Shown here in pieces: positions 1-11,015 of a DNA stretch of 64,000 nucleotides. Position numbers and translations under genes: made by a program. Below the pieces are notes generated by a model. The model worked only from the letters and a program-made list of their open reading frames with translations. It was not told where the DNA came from and did no database searches. The DNA is from Alkalicoccus daliensis (GTDB lineage: Bacteria > Bacillota > Bacilli > Bacillales > Salisediminibacteriaceae). How positions within the stretch are numbered: the first letter of the stretch is position 1; the number at the start of each line of letters is the position of its first letter. The DNA is taken from assembly GCF_900103955.1 (NCBI RefSeq), contig NZ_FNIL01000005.1, positions 1 to 64,000 on the forward strand, given 5' to 3'.

Positions 1-182
1 TAGCCCCGGTTTCCCGGGGTTATTCCGATCTGGAAGGCAGGTTGCCCACGTGTTACTCACCCGTCCGCCGCTCATTCCACAGGCGTCCCCCCGAAGGGTT
101 CTGCCTGTTTCCTGCGCTCGACTTGCATGTATTAGGCACGCCGCCAGCGTTCGTCCTGAGCCAGGATCAAACTCTCCAATAA
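1..182 (-). rRNA. rrs: 16S ribosomal RNA, 5' end (partial)
   Basis: The minus strand carries the universal bacterial 16S start: the complement of 156-175 is the 27F primer site (AGAGTTTGATCCTGGCTCAG), followed by the typical first helices. Because 27F begins at 16S position 8, the mature 5' end is placed at about 182. The rest of the gene lies beyond the left edge. It sits downstream of gyrA and the HD-GYP-like gene, the position of the first rrn operon in Bacillus, and is transcribed away from the origin. Confidence 0.97.
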
Positions 183-363
183 ATGGTAGAAGTCTGAACT
201 TCTGACGTTCAAAACTGAATCTGGCTAAAGATTCTTTACTTGCTTTAAAAAAATTGACAGAGAATGATTCATTCTCTTTACCTTCTTCTTCGTCTTTTGT
301 TTAGTTTTCAAAGAGCAAATCGCTGTTACAAAAAAGTTTCTTCCATAAATAGCGACTTATTAC

Positions 364-392
364 ATTATATCTGTTCACCTCTATGAAGTCAA
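364..392 (-). promoter_or_regulatory. rrn promoter
   Basis: On the minus strand, TTGACT (387-392) is followed by a 17-base spacer and TATAAT (364-369), a near-perfect SigA promoter pointing at the 16S gene. Initiation would be near 357, giving a leader of about 175 nt. The leader contains two short inverted repeats (around 201-216 and 261-281) that may act in rRNA processing. The rest of 183-799 is AT-rich with no gene. A second upstream rrn promoter is likely by analogy, but none was convincing. Confidence 0.8.
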
Positions 393-755
393 CAATATTT
401 TTAATGTATTTTATATAAATACGTCGCTGTTTTTTGCAGCAACGAGAATAAATGTACCATGATTTTAAAAACGAATGCAACAACTTTCTTTTATTCAGAA
501 TAATTGTTTTTTTGCTTCACAATATACAGTGTATTTGCATAATATTTCTCTATATATAGATAATTCCTTGTCTTTTAAATAATTTGTTACATGCAGGATT
601 TGTACAAAGTTTCTTCTAATATAAAATTAATCTGATTCAATATTGCAGCTTGCAGTTTCCACACCACCTTCGAAGGCATGCATCCGCTGGTAAGCGCAGG
701 TGAAAATACATGCAATAGGACAACTACACTTCTTTTTTCACTTAATCAACAAGCT

Positions 756-790
756 GAAAGCTGCGGAAAGGATCTCTCTCCGCAGCTTTC
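756..790 (-). terminator. Hairpin after the HD-GYP-like gene
   Basis: Perfect 11-bp stem (GAAAGCTGCGG with CCGCAGCTTTC) ten bases past the stop of the minus-strand gene. The U-run on the minus strand is poor, so termination strength is uncertain. Confidence 0.55.
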
Positions 791-799
791 ATGTTTCTA

Positions 800-1912
800 C
801 TATACAGATGCAGCTGTTTCTCCATTAGATACTTCGGTGATATACAGCTGAGGATGATTCTTTAATATAATTTCTTCATTTCCTTCTGTTTGCAAAACGG
901 GACGCGTAAGATTAGAAGATTCTATTTCCATGACCTCTGCAGTAACACCGTTATTTAACCGCACCTGCTGGCCGGGGTACAAATCAAGCACCATATCTAT
1001 AAACTCATTCACCATTTTTTTATCGAGTTTTCCGTATTCTTCTATTTGAAGCAGTTCGATAACGCGGTAAGGAGATTGTTTTTCCCGGTAGACGCGCTCC
1101 GCTGTCATAGCATGGAATACATCTGCAATAGTAATAATTCTTGCAAAAGGATGAAGTTTGCCGCTTACCACTCCCAAAGGATAGCCGCTGCCATCCTGTC
1201 TTTCGTGGTGCTGCAAAACTCCGAGCATTGCTTTTTTATTAAATCCTGGTACTTCTTCCAGCATGCGGTAGCTTACTACAGGATGTTTTTTCATTTCCTC
1301 ATACTCATCTTTATTTAAGCTTCCTTTTTTATTGAAACTGTCAAAAGAGAGGCGTGCCATCCCGGCATCAGCAAGCAGTCCTGCAAGACCGGTCTGTATA
1401 ACATCGGCATTTGAATAGCCGAGCTTTTTAGCAAGCATCGCACTGTAAATAGATACTGCAACCGCATGATAATAGATGTAATTTTTCTTATCACTGAAAT
1501 GATGAAGCTCCATTAACTCTCTTTTTGTAGGATTTTTTTCATATAATGGAAGAAAAATTTCTCTCATTGTATAAGGTTCTATTTTAAGTCTTCCCTGCCA
1601 TTTGCTGAATTCTTTTTTATATTTTTGTACTGCGCGCAGGTATCTGTTTGTAAAAGAATCATTGTCTTCCAGAAGACTGGTTCGTTCTATTTTATTTTCT
1701 TTTTCCTCTTTAAGAAGACTTTTGGGTTTGTAGGCGCTCCCGTCTACAAGTTTTGGTTCTACATGTACGCTGTATACTAAAAAGACATGCAGAATATCTA
1801 TATGCTCCTGCTGCAATACCGTCTTCTTGCGGACCAGCGGCTGATTCGATAATTTATATACATCCCGTCTTAAAATACACCCCGGCACAAGTTCTTCAAG
1901 TTTAACGTGCAT
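800..1912 (-). CDS. HD-GYP-like protein with altered metal-binding motif
   Basis: A 370-residue protein whose C-terminal half resembles HD-GYP domains, usually cyclic-di-GMP phosphodiesterases. The late signature is intact (HHERQDGSGYP, then ADVFHAMTAERVYR). The motif normally reading LLHDIG, which gives the family its name, reads LLADAG, so the metal-binding histidine is replaced by alanine. The N-terminal part has no recognised domain. The ATG at 1912 is chosen because GGAG lies 8 nt before it; an in-frame GTG two codons upstream is too close to that site. A gene of this type follows gyrA in several Bacillaceae, as I recall. With the metal ligand lost it may bind rather than cleave c-di-GMP, or have another role. 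Confidence 0.8.
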   Translation of the reverse strand: MHVKLEELVPGCILRRDVYKLSNQPLVRKKTVLQQEHIDILHVFLVYSVHVEPKLVDGSAYKPKSLLKEEKENKIERTSLLEDNDSFTNRYLRAVQKYKKEFSKWQGRLKIEPYTMREIFLPLYEKNPTKRELMELHHFSDKKNYIYYHAVAVSIYSAMLAKKLGYSNADVIQTGLAGLLADAGMARLSFDSFNKKGSLNKDEYEEMKKHPVVSYRMLEEVPGFNKKAMLGVLQHHERQDGSGYPLGVVSGKLHPFARIITIADVFHAMTAERVYREKQSPYRVIELLQIEEYGKLDKKMVNEFIDMVLDLYPGQQVRLNNGVTAEVMEIESSNLTRPVLQTEGNEEIILKNHPQLYITEVSNGETAASV

Positions 1913-2061
1913 GGTCACCGCTCCTTTTTCTCTCTCCTTCTTATTTCATAGAAAAGTAGGCAGAAAGTCAATATATTTTATTGAAATAGAGCTGTTTTAA
2001 AGATATATAGAATCAAAGTACCATTATATACCAGAAATATTATAGGTCTTTAGATATAAAA

Positions 2062-2094
2062 AGAGATGATCCTGCACAGTGCAGGATCATCTCT
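2062..2094 (-). terminator. gyrA terminator
   Basis: A perfect 16-bp stem with a one-base centre, followed on the minus strand by a U-run (TCTTTTTA), starts five bases after the gyrA stop codon. This is a strong intrinsic terminator that separates gyrA from the HD-GYP-like gene. Confidence 0.9.
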
Positions 2095-2099
2095 GGAAC

Positions 2100-4667
2100 C
2101 TATTCTTCTTCCGTTTCTTCCGAATCTTTTTCTGCTTCTGTCAGTTCATTTACCTCTGTCTCTTCCTCAGAAGCAGTATTTTCTGCTGCTTCTCCTTCTT
2201 CTGCTTCTGTTCCTTCAATTTCCTGCGTTTCTTCATCTTCTTTAATATTCACTCGTGCCACAGTGGAAACAAACTCTCCGTCTCCAACGCGGATCAGCCT
2301 AACCCCCTGCGTATTTCGACCGGTCTGAGAAATTTCTTCCACTCTGATCCGGATCAGTACGCCGTTGGTGGTGATAAGCATTAAATCGTGATCTTTTGAT
2401 ACAACTTTTAAGGAAACAACTTCTCCATTTTTATCCGTAACGTTGCATGTTTTAATTCCTTTACCGCCACGGGACTGCTCGCGGTACTCTTCAATAGGCG
2501 TCCGTTTTCCAAAGCCTTCTTCTGTAACGATCAGTACGTCCTGGTCCGGATAAAGAATATCCATTCCAACGACTTCATCATTTTCCCCAAGGCGTATACC
2601 TCTTACTCCAGCGGCTGTTCGTCCCATTAGTCTTACATCTTTCTCATGGAAGCGAATTGCCATACCTTTACGGGTTCCTGTGATAATTTCCTGGTCTCCG
2701 CTCGTTAAACGCACACCATGGAGTTCATCATCTTCTCTGAGTTTAATAGCAAACAACCCGCCTTTGCGAATCTTTTTAAAGGCCTGGAGATCTGTTCGCT
2801 TCGCTACGCCGTACTTCGTCATAAAGAAGAGAGACCGTTCATTATCTTCAAAGTCAGAGACCGGAATTACGGTGCTGATATGCTCATCCGGATCGATCTG
2901 GAGAAGATTGATGATCGGAATTCCTTTGGATGTCCGCTTCTGCTCCGGTACTTCATATCCTTTGATACGATATACCTTTCCTTTGTTAGTAAAGAAAAGC
3001 AGATGGTCGTGCGAGTTTGTGATAAACAGGTGTCTTACAAAATCTTCATCATAGGTGCCCATTCCCTGGACACCCCGGCCTCCGCGCTTCTGGCTCCGGT
3101 AAGTGGACACCGGCAGACGCTTAATATAGCCCTGATGAGAAAGCGTAATAACCACGTTTTGACGCGGAATTAAATCCTCGTCTTCAAAGGTATCTTCGCC
3201 GATGGTAATAATGGTACGGCGCTCATCTGCAAAACGGTCGCGGATTTCAATCAATTCTTCCCGGATGATTTCGAGTACTTTTTCATCATCTGCAAGAATT
3301 GCTTTCAGCTCTGCAATTTTGGCAACGAGATCTTTATATTCTGCTTCAATTTTATCGCGTTCCAGACCGGTAAGACGCTGCAGACGCATATCCAGAATCG
3401 CCTGGGCCTGATCATGAGAAAGCTCATAACGCTCCATTAAGCCGTTTCGGGCAATTTCTGTCGTCTGGGAGGCACGAATCAATTCAATTACCTCATCCAG
3501 ATGGTCAAGTGCAATACGCAGTCCTTCCAGAATATGTGCGCGGGCCTCTGCTTTCTTTAATTCAAATGCAGTACGCCGGCGGATAACCACTTTCTGGTGC
3601 TCCAGGTAATGATAAAGCACTTCTTTTAAGGAAAGCACTTTCGGACGGCCGTCTACCAGGGCAAGCATATTAATACCAAAACTAGTCTGCAGGGCTGTCT
3701 GTTTGTATAGGTTATTCAATAACACGTTTGCATTTGCATCACGGCGCAGTTCAATCACAATTCTCATTCCGGTACGGTCAGATTCATCACGAAGGTCTGT
3801 AATGCCGTCGATCTTTTTATCACGTACGAGCTCTGCAATTTTTTCTATCAATCGTGCCTTATTTACCTGGTACGGTAATTCCGTTACGATGATACGCTGC
3901 TTTCCGTTTTTCTCCTGGATATCAGCTTTTGCACGGATGAGAATGGATCCTTTTCCTGTTTCATAAGCACGGCGGATTCCGGATATTCCAATAATCTCAG
4001 CGCCAGTTGGAAAATCAGGTCCTGGAATATACTCCATTAAATCAACAGAGGTAAGTTCAGGATCTTCTGATAAAGCAAGGACGCCGTCAATTACCTCGTT
4101 TAAATGATGCGGTGGAATATTGGTAGCCATTCCTACAGCAATCCCTGAGGTACCGTTTACAAGCAGATTTGGAAAACGGGCAGGAAGTACTTTCGGCTCG
4201 GATTCAGATCCATCGTAGTTTTCCTGGTAATCGATAGTGTCTTTATTTATATCACGGATAAGCTCCATTGAAATTTTCGACATCCGTGCTTCTGTATAAC
4301 GCATCGCTGCAGCAGCATCCCCGTCGACAGAACCAAAGTTACCATGACCGTCTACCAGCATGTTGCGATAGCTGAAATCCTGTGCCATACGCACCATCGT
4401 TTCATATACAGCAGAATCCCCGTGCGGGTGATACTTACCGATAACTTCTCCAACAATACGAGCTGATTTTTTATAGGCTTTATCTGAAGTAATCCCCAGT
4501 TCGTTCATTGCGTATAATATTCTTCGGTGTACCGGCTTTAAGCCGTCCCGTACATCCGGAAGTGCGCGGCTGACAATTACGCTCATCGCATAATCCATAA
4601 ACGATGTCCGCATTTCCTGGCTAATATTTATATCTTTCACTCTATCATTGTTTTCCTGATCAGCCAT
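2100..4667 (-). CDS. gyrA: DNA gyrase subunit A
   Basis: An 855-residue subunit of the type II topoisomerase that introduces negative supercoils; it pairs with GyrB, encoded just upstream. The catalytic tyrosine is in [10 protein letters not shown] (Tyr124). The quinolone region reads [10 protein letters not shown], with Ser85 and Glu89 at the resistance hot spots, so it looks wild type. The GyrA box is present as KRGGRG, followed by beta-pinwheel repeats. The last 45 or so residues are almost all acidic (Glu-rich), longer than in B. subtilis and typical of salt-adapted proteins. The start is the ATG at 4667, six codons into the longest frame, because GGAGGG lies 7 nt before it. The 230-bp gap to gyrB contains a hairpin, so gyrA may have its own promoter. 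Confidence 0.98.
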   Translation of the reverse strand: MADQENNDRVKDINISQEMRTSFMDYAMSVIVSRALPDVRDGLKPVHRRILYAMNELGITSDKAYKKSARIVGEVIGKYHPHGDSAVYETMVRMAQDFSYRNMLVDGHGNFGSVDGDAAAAMRYTEARMSKISMELIRDINKDTIDYQENYDGSESEPKVLPARFPNLLVNGTSGIAVGMATNIPPHHLNEVIDGVLALSEDPELTSVDLMEYIPGPDFPTGAEIIGISGIRRAYETGKGSILIRAKADIQEKNGKQRIIVTELPYQVNKARLIEKIAELVRDKKIDGITDLRDESDRTGMRIVIELRRDANANVLLNNLYKQTALQTSFGINMLALVDGRPKVLSLKEVLYHYLEHQKVVIRRRTAFELKKAEARAHILEGLRIALDHLDEVIELIRASQTTEIARNGLMERYELSHDQAQAILDMRLQRLTGLERDKIEAEYKDLVAKIAELKAILADDEKVLEIIREELIEIRDRFADERRTIITIGEDTFEDEDLIPRQNVVITLSHQGYIKRLPVSTYRSQKRGGRGVQGMGTYDEDFVRHLFITNSHDHLLFFTNKGKVYRIKGYEVPEQKRTSKGIPIINLLQIDPDEHISTVIPVSDFEDNERSLFFMTKYGVAKRTDLQAFKKIRKGGLFAIKLREDDELHGVRLTSGDQEIITGTRKGMAIRFHEKDVRLMGRTAAGVRGIRLGENDEVVGMDILYPDQDVLIVTEEGFGKRTPIEEYREQSRGGKGIKTCNVTDKNGEVVSLKVVSKDHDLMLITTNGVLIRIRVEEISQTGRNTQGVRLIRVGDGEFVSTVARVNIKEDEETQEIEGTEAEEGEAAENTASEEETEVNELTEAEKDSEETEEE

Positions 4668-4745
4668 ACATAACCCTCCATTCACCGGGGAGTTCCCCGT
4701 TCTTAAGAAGTACTCTCCTTACCGTCCCGCTGTTACGTAAGATCG

Positions 4746-4774
4746 TATGTAGGTAGTAATTCTTTTAATATCAA
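4746..4774 (-). promoter_or_regulatory. Possible gyrA promoter
   Basis: Minus-strand TTGATA (4769-4774), 17-base spacer, TACATA (4746-4751). The -35 is good and the -10 poor. It lies just past the gyrB hairpin, where a gyrA promoter would be needed if termination occurs there. Confidence 0.3.
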
Positions 4775-4780
4775 TAAATC

Positions 4781-4835
4781 GCAAAGGCTGAAGACCTCTC
4801 TTAAAACCGCTCAGAGAAGAGTATTTCAGCCTTTG
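4781..4835 (-). terminator. Hairpin between gyrB and gyrA
   Basis: Twelve-base arms (GCAAAGGCTGAA and TTCAGCCTTTGC) enclose a second, weaker CTCTCTT/AGAGAAGAG pairing. There is no clear U-run, so it may be an attenuating or mRNA-stabilising structure rather than a full terminator. Confidence 0.5.
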
Positions 4836-4897
4836 CCTTCTGTATTTTCAGCGCTGCGAAAGTGATATGCGTGCCGCAAACCTTCCTGCGCTTTTAT

Positions 4898-6817
<1,920 letters not shown>

Positions 6818-6859
6818 TCACCTGCATTTCTTCCCGAACCTTTTAACAGGCCGGATGAA

Positions 6860-7120
6860 TTATTCTTCTTCATGACTGAATGTTGGTGTTTCAGCACGCC
6901 GTTTCAGCGTATGTGAGGAAATTGGAGATAAATAAACACATTCATCCGTGACGACAATAGACTTTGCCGCATCCTCAGTTACCCGCTGCGTCCTTTTCTT
7001 TTCCATACTGTCCTTGATGAACGCTTTATTCTCCGCTGAAGCTTCTTCACTCTGATGATCTATAATCGTGATAATTTTTTCTGCTTTTAATACGATGTCG
7101 CCACCCAAATGAATAAACAT
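6860..7120 (-). CDS. remB: DUF370 regulator RemB (YaaB)
   Basis: An 86-residue protein beginning MFIHLGGDIVL, typical of the RemA/RemB (DUF370) family, between recF and gyrB exactly as yaaB/remB in B. subtilis. In B. subtilis the family controls extracellular-matrix gene expression; the molecular role here is inferred from family and position. Its ribosome-binding sequence overlaps the end of recF: the AAAGGAG of the last recF codons plus GAGGAA lies directly before the ATG, suggesting translational coupling. Confidence 0.88.
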   Translation of the reverse strand: MFIHLGGDIVLKAEKIITIIDHQSEEASAENKAFIKDSMEKKRTQRVTEDAAKSIVVTDECVYLSPISSHTLKRRAETPTFSHEEE

Positions 7121-7129
7121 GTTTGTTCC

Positions 7130-8251
7130 TCACTCCTTTCGCATAATCGTGCCTTCTTCCACCAGAAAAGTAGCTGCCTCCCGGAGGAGCTGGTGGTCAA
7201 TTCCTTCAACGCTTGTAGTAGTAACAAACGTCTGCACTTTTCCTTTGATGGAATTTAAAAGATGCGTCTGGCGATGATCATCAAGTTCCGATAAGACATC
7301 GTCCAGCAGCAGAATAGGATATTCTCCTGTTTTTTCATAGATCAGCTCGATTTCCGCAAGTTTCAGCGAAAGTGCGGTGGTTCTCTGCTGTCCCTGGGAG
7401 CCAAATGTCTGAATGTTTCTGCCGTTTACGTAAAAAGCAAGATCATCCCGGTGCGGACCAATCTGCGTCGTGCCGCGCCGCATTTCCTGCTCACGCACCC
7501 GAGCAAAGTCCGCTGCGAGCACCTGCTGCAATTCTTCCGTCGACATATGCGGTTTAACTGCTGTCGTAGGTTCATAGGAAAGTGTTAACTCTTCTTTTCC
7601 GCGGCTGATGTCCCGGTGAATCGGGCTGGCCCATTCCTGCAGTGTCTCGATAAAAGCAAATCTTCGCTTCAGTACTTCTGCTCCGGATTGAATAAGCTGC
7701 TCTGTCATTACATCCAGCATCGCTTCATCCGCCGTGCGCTTTCGTTCCCGCAGATCTTTCAGCCACTGGTTGCGCTGTTTTAATACCTTATAATACTGGG
7801 ATAAATAATATAAATACACGGAATTAATCTGTCCCATTTCAATATCTACAAAACGTCGTCTTATCTGCGGACTGCCTTTCACAAGTGTAAGGTCTTCCGG
7901 TGCAAACATGACGATCGTACATGTACCTATATAATCACTGAGACGCTTTTTCTCGATAGCGTTCACTTTTACTTTTTTGCCTTTATTGGAAAAGATAACT
8001 TCCATTTCCATCGGTCCATGTTTATTTGTAAATCCGCCGCTGATCCGGGCAAAAGGCTGGTCCCAGCGGATTAATTCTTTATCACGTGAAGTACGGTGAG
8101 ATTTTGCTAATGCCAGCACGTAAATGGATTCCATCAGGTTTGTTTTTCCCTGGGCGTTTTCACCGAGAATAACGTTTACCTGGTTTTCGAATCGAAGAGA
8201 GAGATCTTCGTAGTTCCGGTAATCTTTCAGCTTTAATTCATCAATATGCAC
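7130..8251 (-). CDS. recF: DNA replication and repair protein RecF
   Basis: A 373-residue SMC-like ATPase that loads RecA at single-stranded gaps with RecO and RecR. Walker A is GENAQGKTN near residue 31. The late part contains the ABC-type signature region ([19 protein letters not shown]) and Walker [12 protein letters not shown]. Length matches the family. It starts at a GTG with GGAGG six bases upstream and lies 12 bases after rlbA. Confidence 0.97.
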   Translation of the reverse strand: MHIDELKLKDYRNYEDLSLRFENQVNVILGENAQGKTNLMESIYVLALAKSHRTSRDKELIRWDQPFARISGGFTNKHGPMEMEVIFSNKGKKVKVNAIEKKRLSDYIGTCTIVMFAPEDLTLVKGSPQIRRRFVDIEMGQINSVYLYYLSQYYKVLKQRNQWLKDLRERKRTADEAMLDVMTEQLIQSGAEVLKRRFAFIETLQEWASPIHRDISRGKEELTLSYEPTTAVKPHMSTEELQQVLAADFARVREQEMRRGTTQIGPHRDDLAFYVNGRNIQTFGSQGQQRTTALSLKLAEIELIYEKTGEYPILLLDDVLSELDDHRQTHLLNSIKGKVQTFVTTTSVEGIDHQLLREAATFLVEEGTIMRKE

Positions 8252-8263
8252 AAAAGACCTCCG

Positions 8264-8482
8264 CTATTCAGTGACAATAGTTATTTCACCGATTTCTTCT
8301 ATGACTACGTGATCATTCGGATAAAGCTTTTTTCCGCGCCTGTTCTCCAATTCTCCATTTACCCAGACTTCATATTCTGCTAAAAACGGTTTTGCTGCTC
8401 CACCTGAGGGAATAATTCCTGCTTCTTTCAGCGCCTGACCGAGTGTAATAAATTCTCCCTGCAATGTAATTTCTTCGTTCAT
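8264..8482 (-). CDS. rlbA: S4-domain protein RlbA (YaaA)
   Basis: A small RNA-binding S4-domain protein between dnaN and recF, matching B. subtilis YaaA/RlbA, a ribosome-associated factor. The core reads ITLGQALKEAGI, then NRRGKKLYPND. Two starts are possible. ATG at 8482 gives 72 residues and aligns with the 71-residue B. subtilis protein but has only a weak ribosome site. TTG at 8521 gives 85 residues. The likely promoter places transcription start near 8531, leaving only about 10 nt before the TTG, which favours the ATG. Confidence 0.88.
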   Translation of the reverse strand: MNEEITLQGEFITLGQALKEAGIIPSGGAAKPFLAEYEVWVNGELENRRGKKLYPNDHVVIEEIGEITIVTE

Positions 8483-8537
8483 GCTTTCCGTCAGCTCACT
8501 TTCCACACTAAATACGTACAAATTTGTCTCACTCTAC

Positions 8538-8567
8538 ATTGTACTAAAATTATTGCTTTAACGCCAA
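8538..8567 (-). promoter_or_regulatory. Promoter of rlbA-recF-remB-gyrB
   Basis: Minus-strand TTGGCG (8562-8567), 18-base spacer, TACAAT (8538-8543). It is needed because more than 1 kb of repeats and a hairpin separate rlbA from dnaN. Confidence 0.65.
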
Positions 8568-8720
8568 TATTCTTTTCTTTTTATACAATCACATGTTCGT
8601 ATTTTTATTTCAGCCTTTTGAGAGAGGAATTTTATACTTTCAAAAGTACTGTTGTGCTGGAACATTTCTTGTTGAATTCTCTATTTATTTAGTGCAGCTG
8701 GGAACCTTTCTTGATTGACC

Positions 8721-8751
8721 GTATTAAATGGAATTAAATTCCATTTAATAC
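8721..8751. other. AT-rich perfect palindrome
   Basis: A 31-base inverted repeat with 15-bp arms (GTATTAAATGGAATT and its complement) around a single central base. Neither side has a U-run, so it is not an ordinary terminator. It lies in the dnaN-rlbA gap, about 170 bases upstream of the rlbA promoter. Function unknown; a protein-binding or cruciform site is possible. Confidence 0.7.
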
Positions 8752-8849
8752 ATACAGCAGAATCGATTTAGTTCCGGTGATGAGAAAAAATAGAGAGCCC
8801 AGTAAATAAATCTACTTATTCACTGCCGCATAATTCTCCACACAAAAGT

Positions 8850-8878
8850 AAAGCAGCCTCTCTCATGAAGGCTGCTTT
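8850..8878. terminator. Hairpin in the dnaN-rlbA gap
   Basis: Ten-base arms (AAAGCAGCCT and AGGCTGCTTT). It resembles the dnaN terminator at 9645-9675 in its arms, but serves no adjacent gene and lacks a long U-run. Confidence 0.5.
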
Positions 8879-8919
8879 CAAGCAGTTAAAAAAGTGCTTT
8901 TTCTGTATAAGACGCTATT

Positions 8920-9040
8920 ATGCTTTGTCTTCGAAGGTACGCGTTCCGGAGGGAACTCTCTCAGCTAACCTGCCGTTGGCAGCTGGATCTTCGAATCGTT
9001 CTTAATCCTCTCGGAGTCGACCTTCTGCGACTGCAGCTTA
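8920..9040 (-). repeat. Interspersed repeat family A, copy 1
   Basis: Read on the minus strand this matches 39943-40135 (copy 2). Shared blocks in order: GCTGCAGTCGCAGAAG, TCGACTCCGA, GCTGAGAGAGTT, then CTTCGAA and AAAGCAT. Between the conserved flanks is a small hairpin (CTGCC AAC GGCAG); copy 2 has a larger, different stem-loop in the same interval. No coding frame is conserved between copies. Unassigned family; similar elements occur, as I recall, between genes in Bacillaceae. Confidence 0.75.
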
Positions 9041-9280
9041 GAAAAAAAGACGATTGGATTTTATACGTCGTTTCCATTACAATCGCAGCTTTTTCTATGG
9101 ATCTGTTGAAGTCTGAGGCTCTTATGCAAACTTAGTGATAATAAGATTTATTTAACAAATTTCCTGAATTTAACCAATTAACTCTGACTGTTTAAACCTT
9201 TACTCAAGGTTTTTTAAGCATAAGAACGATTGGAAAGTTAATAACCATAAAAATAAATTCACTTTTTACGCGTAAGAGCG

Positions 9281-9607
9281 AAGTCTGATGTTGATATAAG
9301 AACATTACGCCTGCGGCTTCTTTTTCTGCGCTTGCCGCGGAGAAATCCTTCAGCTATCCCTCTGAAATCAGCAGGGTTCTTGAAAATCGCCTTGTCTTGA
9401 TTTTGTTGATAGAAAAGCTTGTAATAAAAAACAATCTTTTCTTTTGTTTCACAAAGGGAAGAACGAAGCGAAAACCGGCGGACGCCTGTGGAAGAACGAG
9501 CTGGGAAGATCCCGCAGCGAAGCGAGGAAGCTGAGGCGCTCGTCCACGGCAAGCCTGCCGAGTTGCAGCGAAGTTTTCTCCTATCAACAATGAGCATTAA
9601 CAGAGCT
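9281..9607 (+). repeat. Interspersed repeat family C, copy 1
   Basis: A direct repeat of 13156-13615. By eye, about nine of ten bases agree across the first 75 and the last 200 or so positions. The distal part can fold into a long imperfect hairpin (CGGCGG...CTGCCG, GTGGA...TCCAC, GAAAAC...GTTTTC). Between the flanks copy 1 has a short hairpin near 9355-9374 (CCCTCTG with CAGCAGGG). The element ends in CAACAATGAGCATTAACAG. With copy 2 it brackets dnaN and dnaA in direct orientation. Confidence 0.85.
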
Positions 9608-9644
9608 TTTTCTATAAAAACCTATTCTCCATATAAACACTTTG

Positions 9645-9675
9645 AAAGCAGCCTCCCTTTTTGAGAGACTGCTTT
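9645..9675 (-). terminator. dnaN terminator
   Basis: Hairpin with arms AAAGCAG and CTGCTTT extended by GAG/CTC pairs, four bases after the dnaN stop on the minus strand. The following U content is modest. Confidence 0.6.
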
Positions 9676-9678
9676 ATT

Positions 9679-10821
9679 TTAATACGTACGTACAGGAGAG
9701 AACAGATGAAGCATGTAGTCTCTGTCTGCAGGACGCATAATGAATGGACTCATCGCTCCGGTGAACTGAACAGATACATCTGTTGATTCAATTACACGGA
9801 GAGCTTCGATAATATTTTTTCCGTTGAAAGAAATTCGCAGTTCTTCTCCTTCAAAAGCGTCACAGTTTACCTCTTCTGTGACTTTTCCTACTTCGGGAGT
9901 CACCGAAGTAATCTCCAGTTTACTTTCCCCGATTGACTTCAAGTTTACGACATTATTTTTACCATCGCGTGATAACAGCAGCGCGCGTTCAATCGCAGCT
10001 AGTAATTTTCTGGCATCGACCTGCACCGTAGTCTTGGAATTGGAAGGAATCATATTTTTTGTTGCTGGATAATTTCCATCAAGCAGGCGTGAGAAAAATA
10101 AAATATTTTTTGCTTTAAACAGAGCCTGGTTATCCGTCACTGTTACATCAATTGTTTCTTCCGTATCATCTAAAATTTTACTTAATTCAGAAAGACTTTT
10201 TCCGGGAATAACCACGTTGGAAAACTCAAGGTCCGTATTACTGTTTTCAATTGCTGCTTCCCGCATAGCAAGGCGGTGGCTGTCTGTAGCCGTGCAGTAA
10301 AGCGTTCCGTTCTCCATCCCCCAGTGAATTCCTGTAAGGATCGGGCGAGTTTCTGCTGTGGATACTGCAAATGCCGTCTGCTTAATTAAGGCTTTTAACA
10401 AATCAGTTTTCAGCTGAAAAGAGTTCCCCTCTTCTACTTCCGGCAGTCGAGGAAATTCATCTGGATCGAGCCCGTTTAAATTAAATTCGGAGCTTCCGGA
10501 AATAATTTTTGTCACGTTCTGCTCATTGACTGAAACCTCTACAGTAGCTTCCGGCAGCTTTTTAATAATATCAGCAAAATATTTAGCCTGAAGAACGATC
10601 GAGCCTGGAGTTTCAATATCTACAAGCTGGTTGTCCCCATCTTCTGCAGGAATAAAAGCTTCTATCGATATATCAGAATCACTGCCTGTTAAAGTTACTC
10701 CGTCATCAAAAGCAACAATTTTTAAGCCTGATAAAATCGGCATCGTTGCTCTTGAAGAAATCGCTTTGGATACGTGCTGGATATTTTGAACAAATACATC
10801 TCGCTGAATTGTAAATTTCAT
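9679..10821 (-). CDS. dnaN: DNA polymerase III sliding clamp (beta subunit)
   Basis: A 380-residue processivity clamp that forms a ring around DNA and tethers the replicative polymerase. The three-domain beta-clamp fold is recognisable from the start MKFTIQRDVF through FPRLPEVEE and the C-terminal MPMR-like ending (here SPFIMRPADRDYMLHLFSPVRTY, with the first part of the peptide-binding groove). Length fits the Bacillus family. The start ATG has GAGGAGGT upstream. It lies downstream of dnaA across the unwinding region. Unlike B. subtilis, the gap to rlbA is over 1.1 kb. Confidence 0.98.
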   Translation of the reverse strand: MKFTIQRDVFVQNIQHVSKAISSRATMPILSGLKIVAFDDGVTLTGSDSDISIEAFIPAEDGDNQLVDIETPGSIVLQAKYFADIIKKLPEATVEVSVNEQNVTKIISGSSEFNLNGLDPDEFPRLPEVEEGNSFQLKTDLLKALIKQTAFAVSTAETRPILTGIHWGMENGTLYCTATDSHRLAMREAAIENSNTDLEFSNVVIPGKSLSELSKILDDTEETIDVTVTDNQALFKAKNILFFSRLLDGNYPATKNMIPSNSKTTVQVDARKLLAAIERALLLSRDGKNNVVNLKSIGESKLEITSVTPEVGKVTEEVNCDAFEGEELRISFNGKNIIEALRVIESTDVSVQFTGAMSPFIMRPADRDYMLHLFSPVRTY

Positions 10822-10860
10822 AATGTAGAAACCTCCTCGAATAACTGCTGCTGAAGCAGC

Positions 10861-11005
10861 TTATATATTTATTATTATTTAATAATTTAAACCGTAGTAA
10901 TAGTACTAGGGCCTGTGAATTTGTGGATAACCTCAGAAAACCCTTTTAGAATAAAGTTATACACATGTGGATAGAATGTGTATAAGTGCGTACCGTTTGT
11001 CCACA
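10861..11005. other. oriC: Origin unwinding region between dnaA and dnaN
   Basis: This holds the second half of the bipartite Bacillus-type oriC. DnaA boxes: TGTGGATAA at 10922-10930, TTATACACA at 10957-10965, TGTGGATAG at 10966-10974, TGTGTATAA at 10977-10985 and TTGTCCACA at 10997-11005. Next toward dnaN, on the minus strand, come GGCCC and a DnaA-trio-like track (CTA-GTA-CTA-TTA-CTA, complement of 10894-10909), then an AT-only stretch at 10861-10890. Box, GGCCC, trios and AT-rich duplex occur in the same order as in B. subtilis, where the helix first opens. Confidence 0.92.
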
Positions 11006-11015
11006 AAGTGCACAA

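Noticed and set aside
9259-9597. A 112-codon minus-strand frame with a close match at 13408-13746
   Set aside because: The similarity follows from the duplicated family C element. Neither frame has a ribosome site, the frames diverge at the element ends, and the DNA folds as a long hairpin. Treated as a non-coding repeat.
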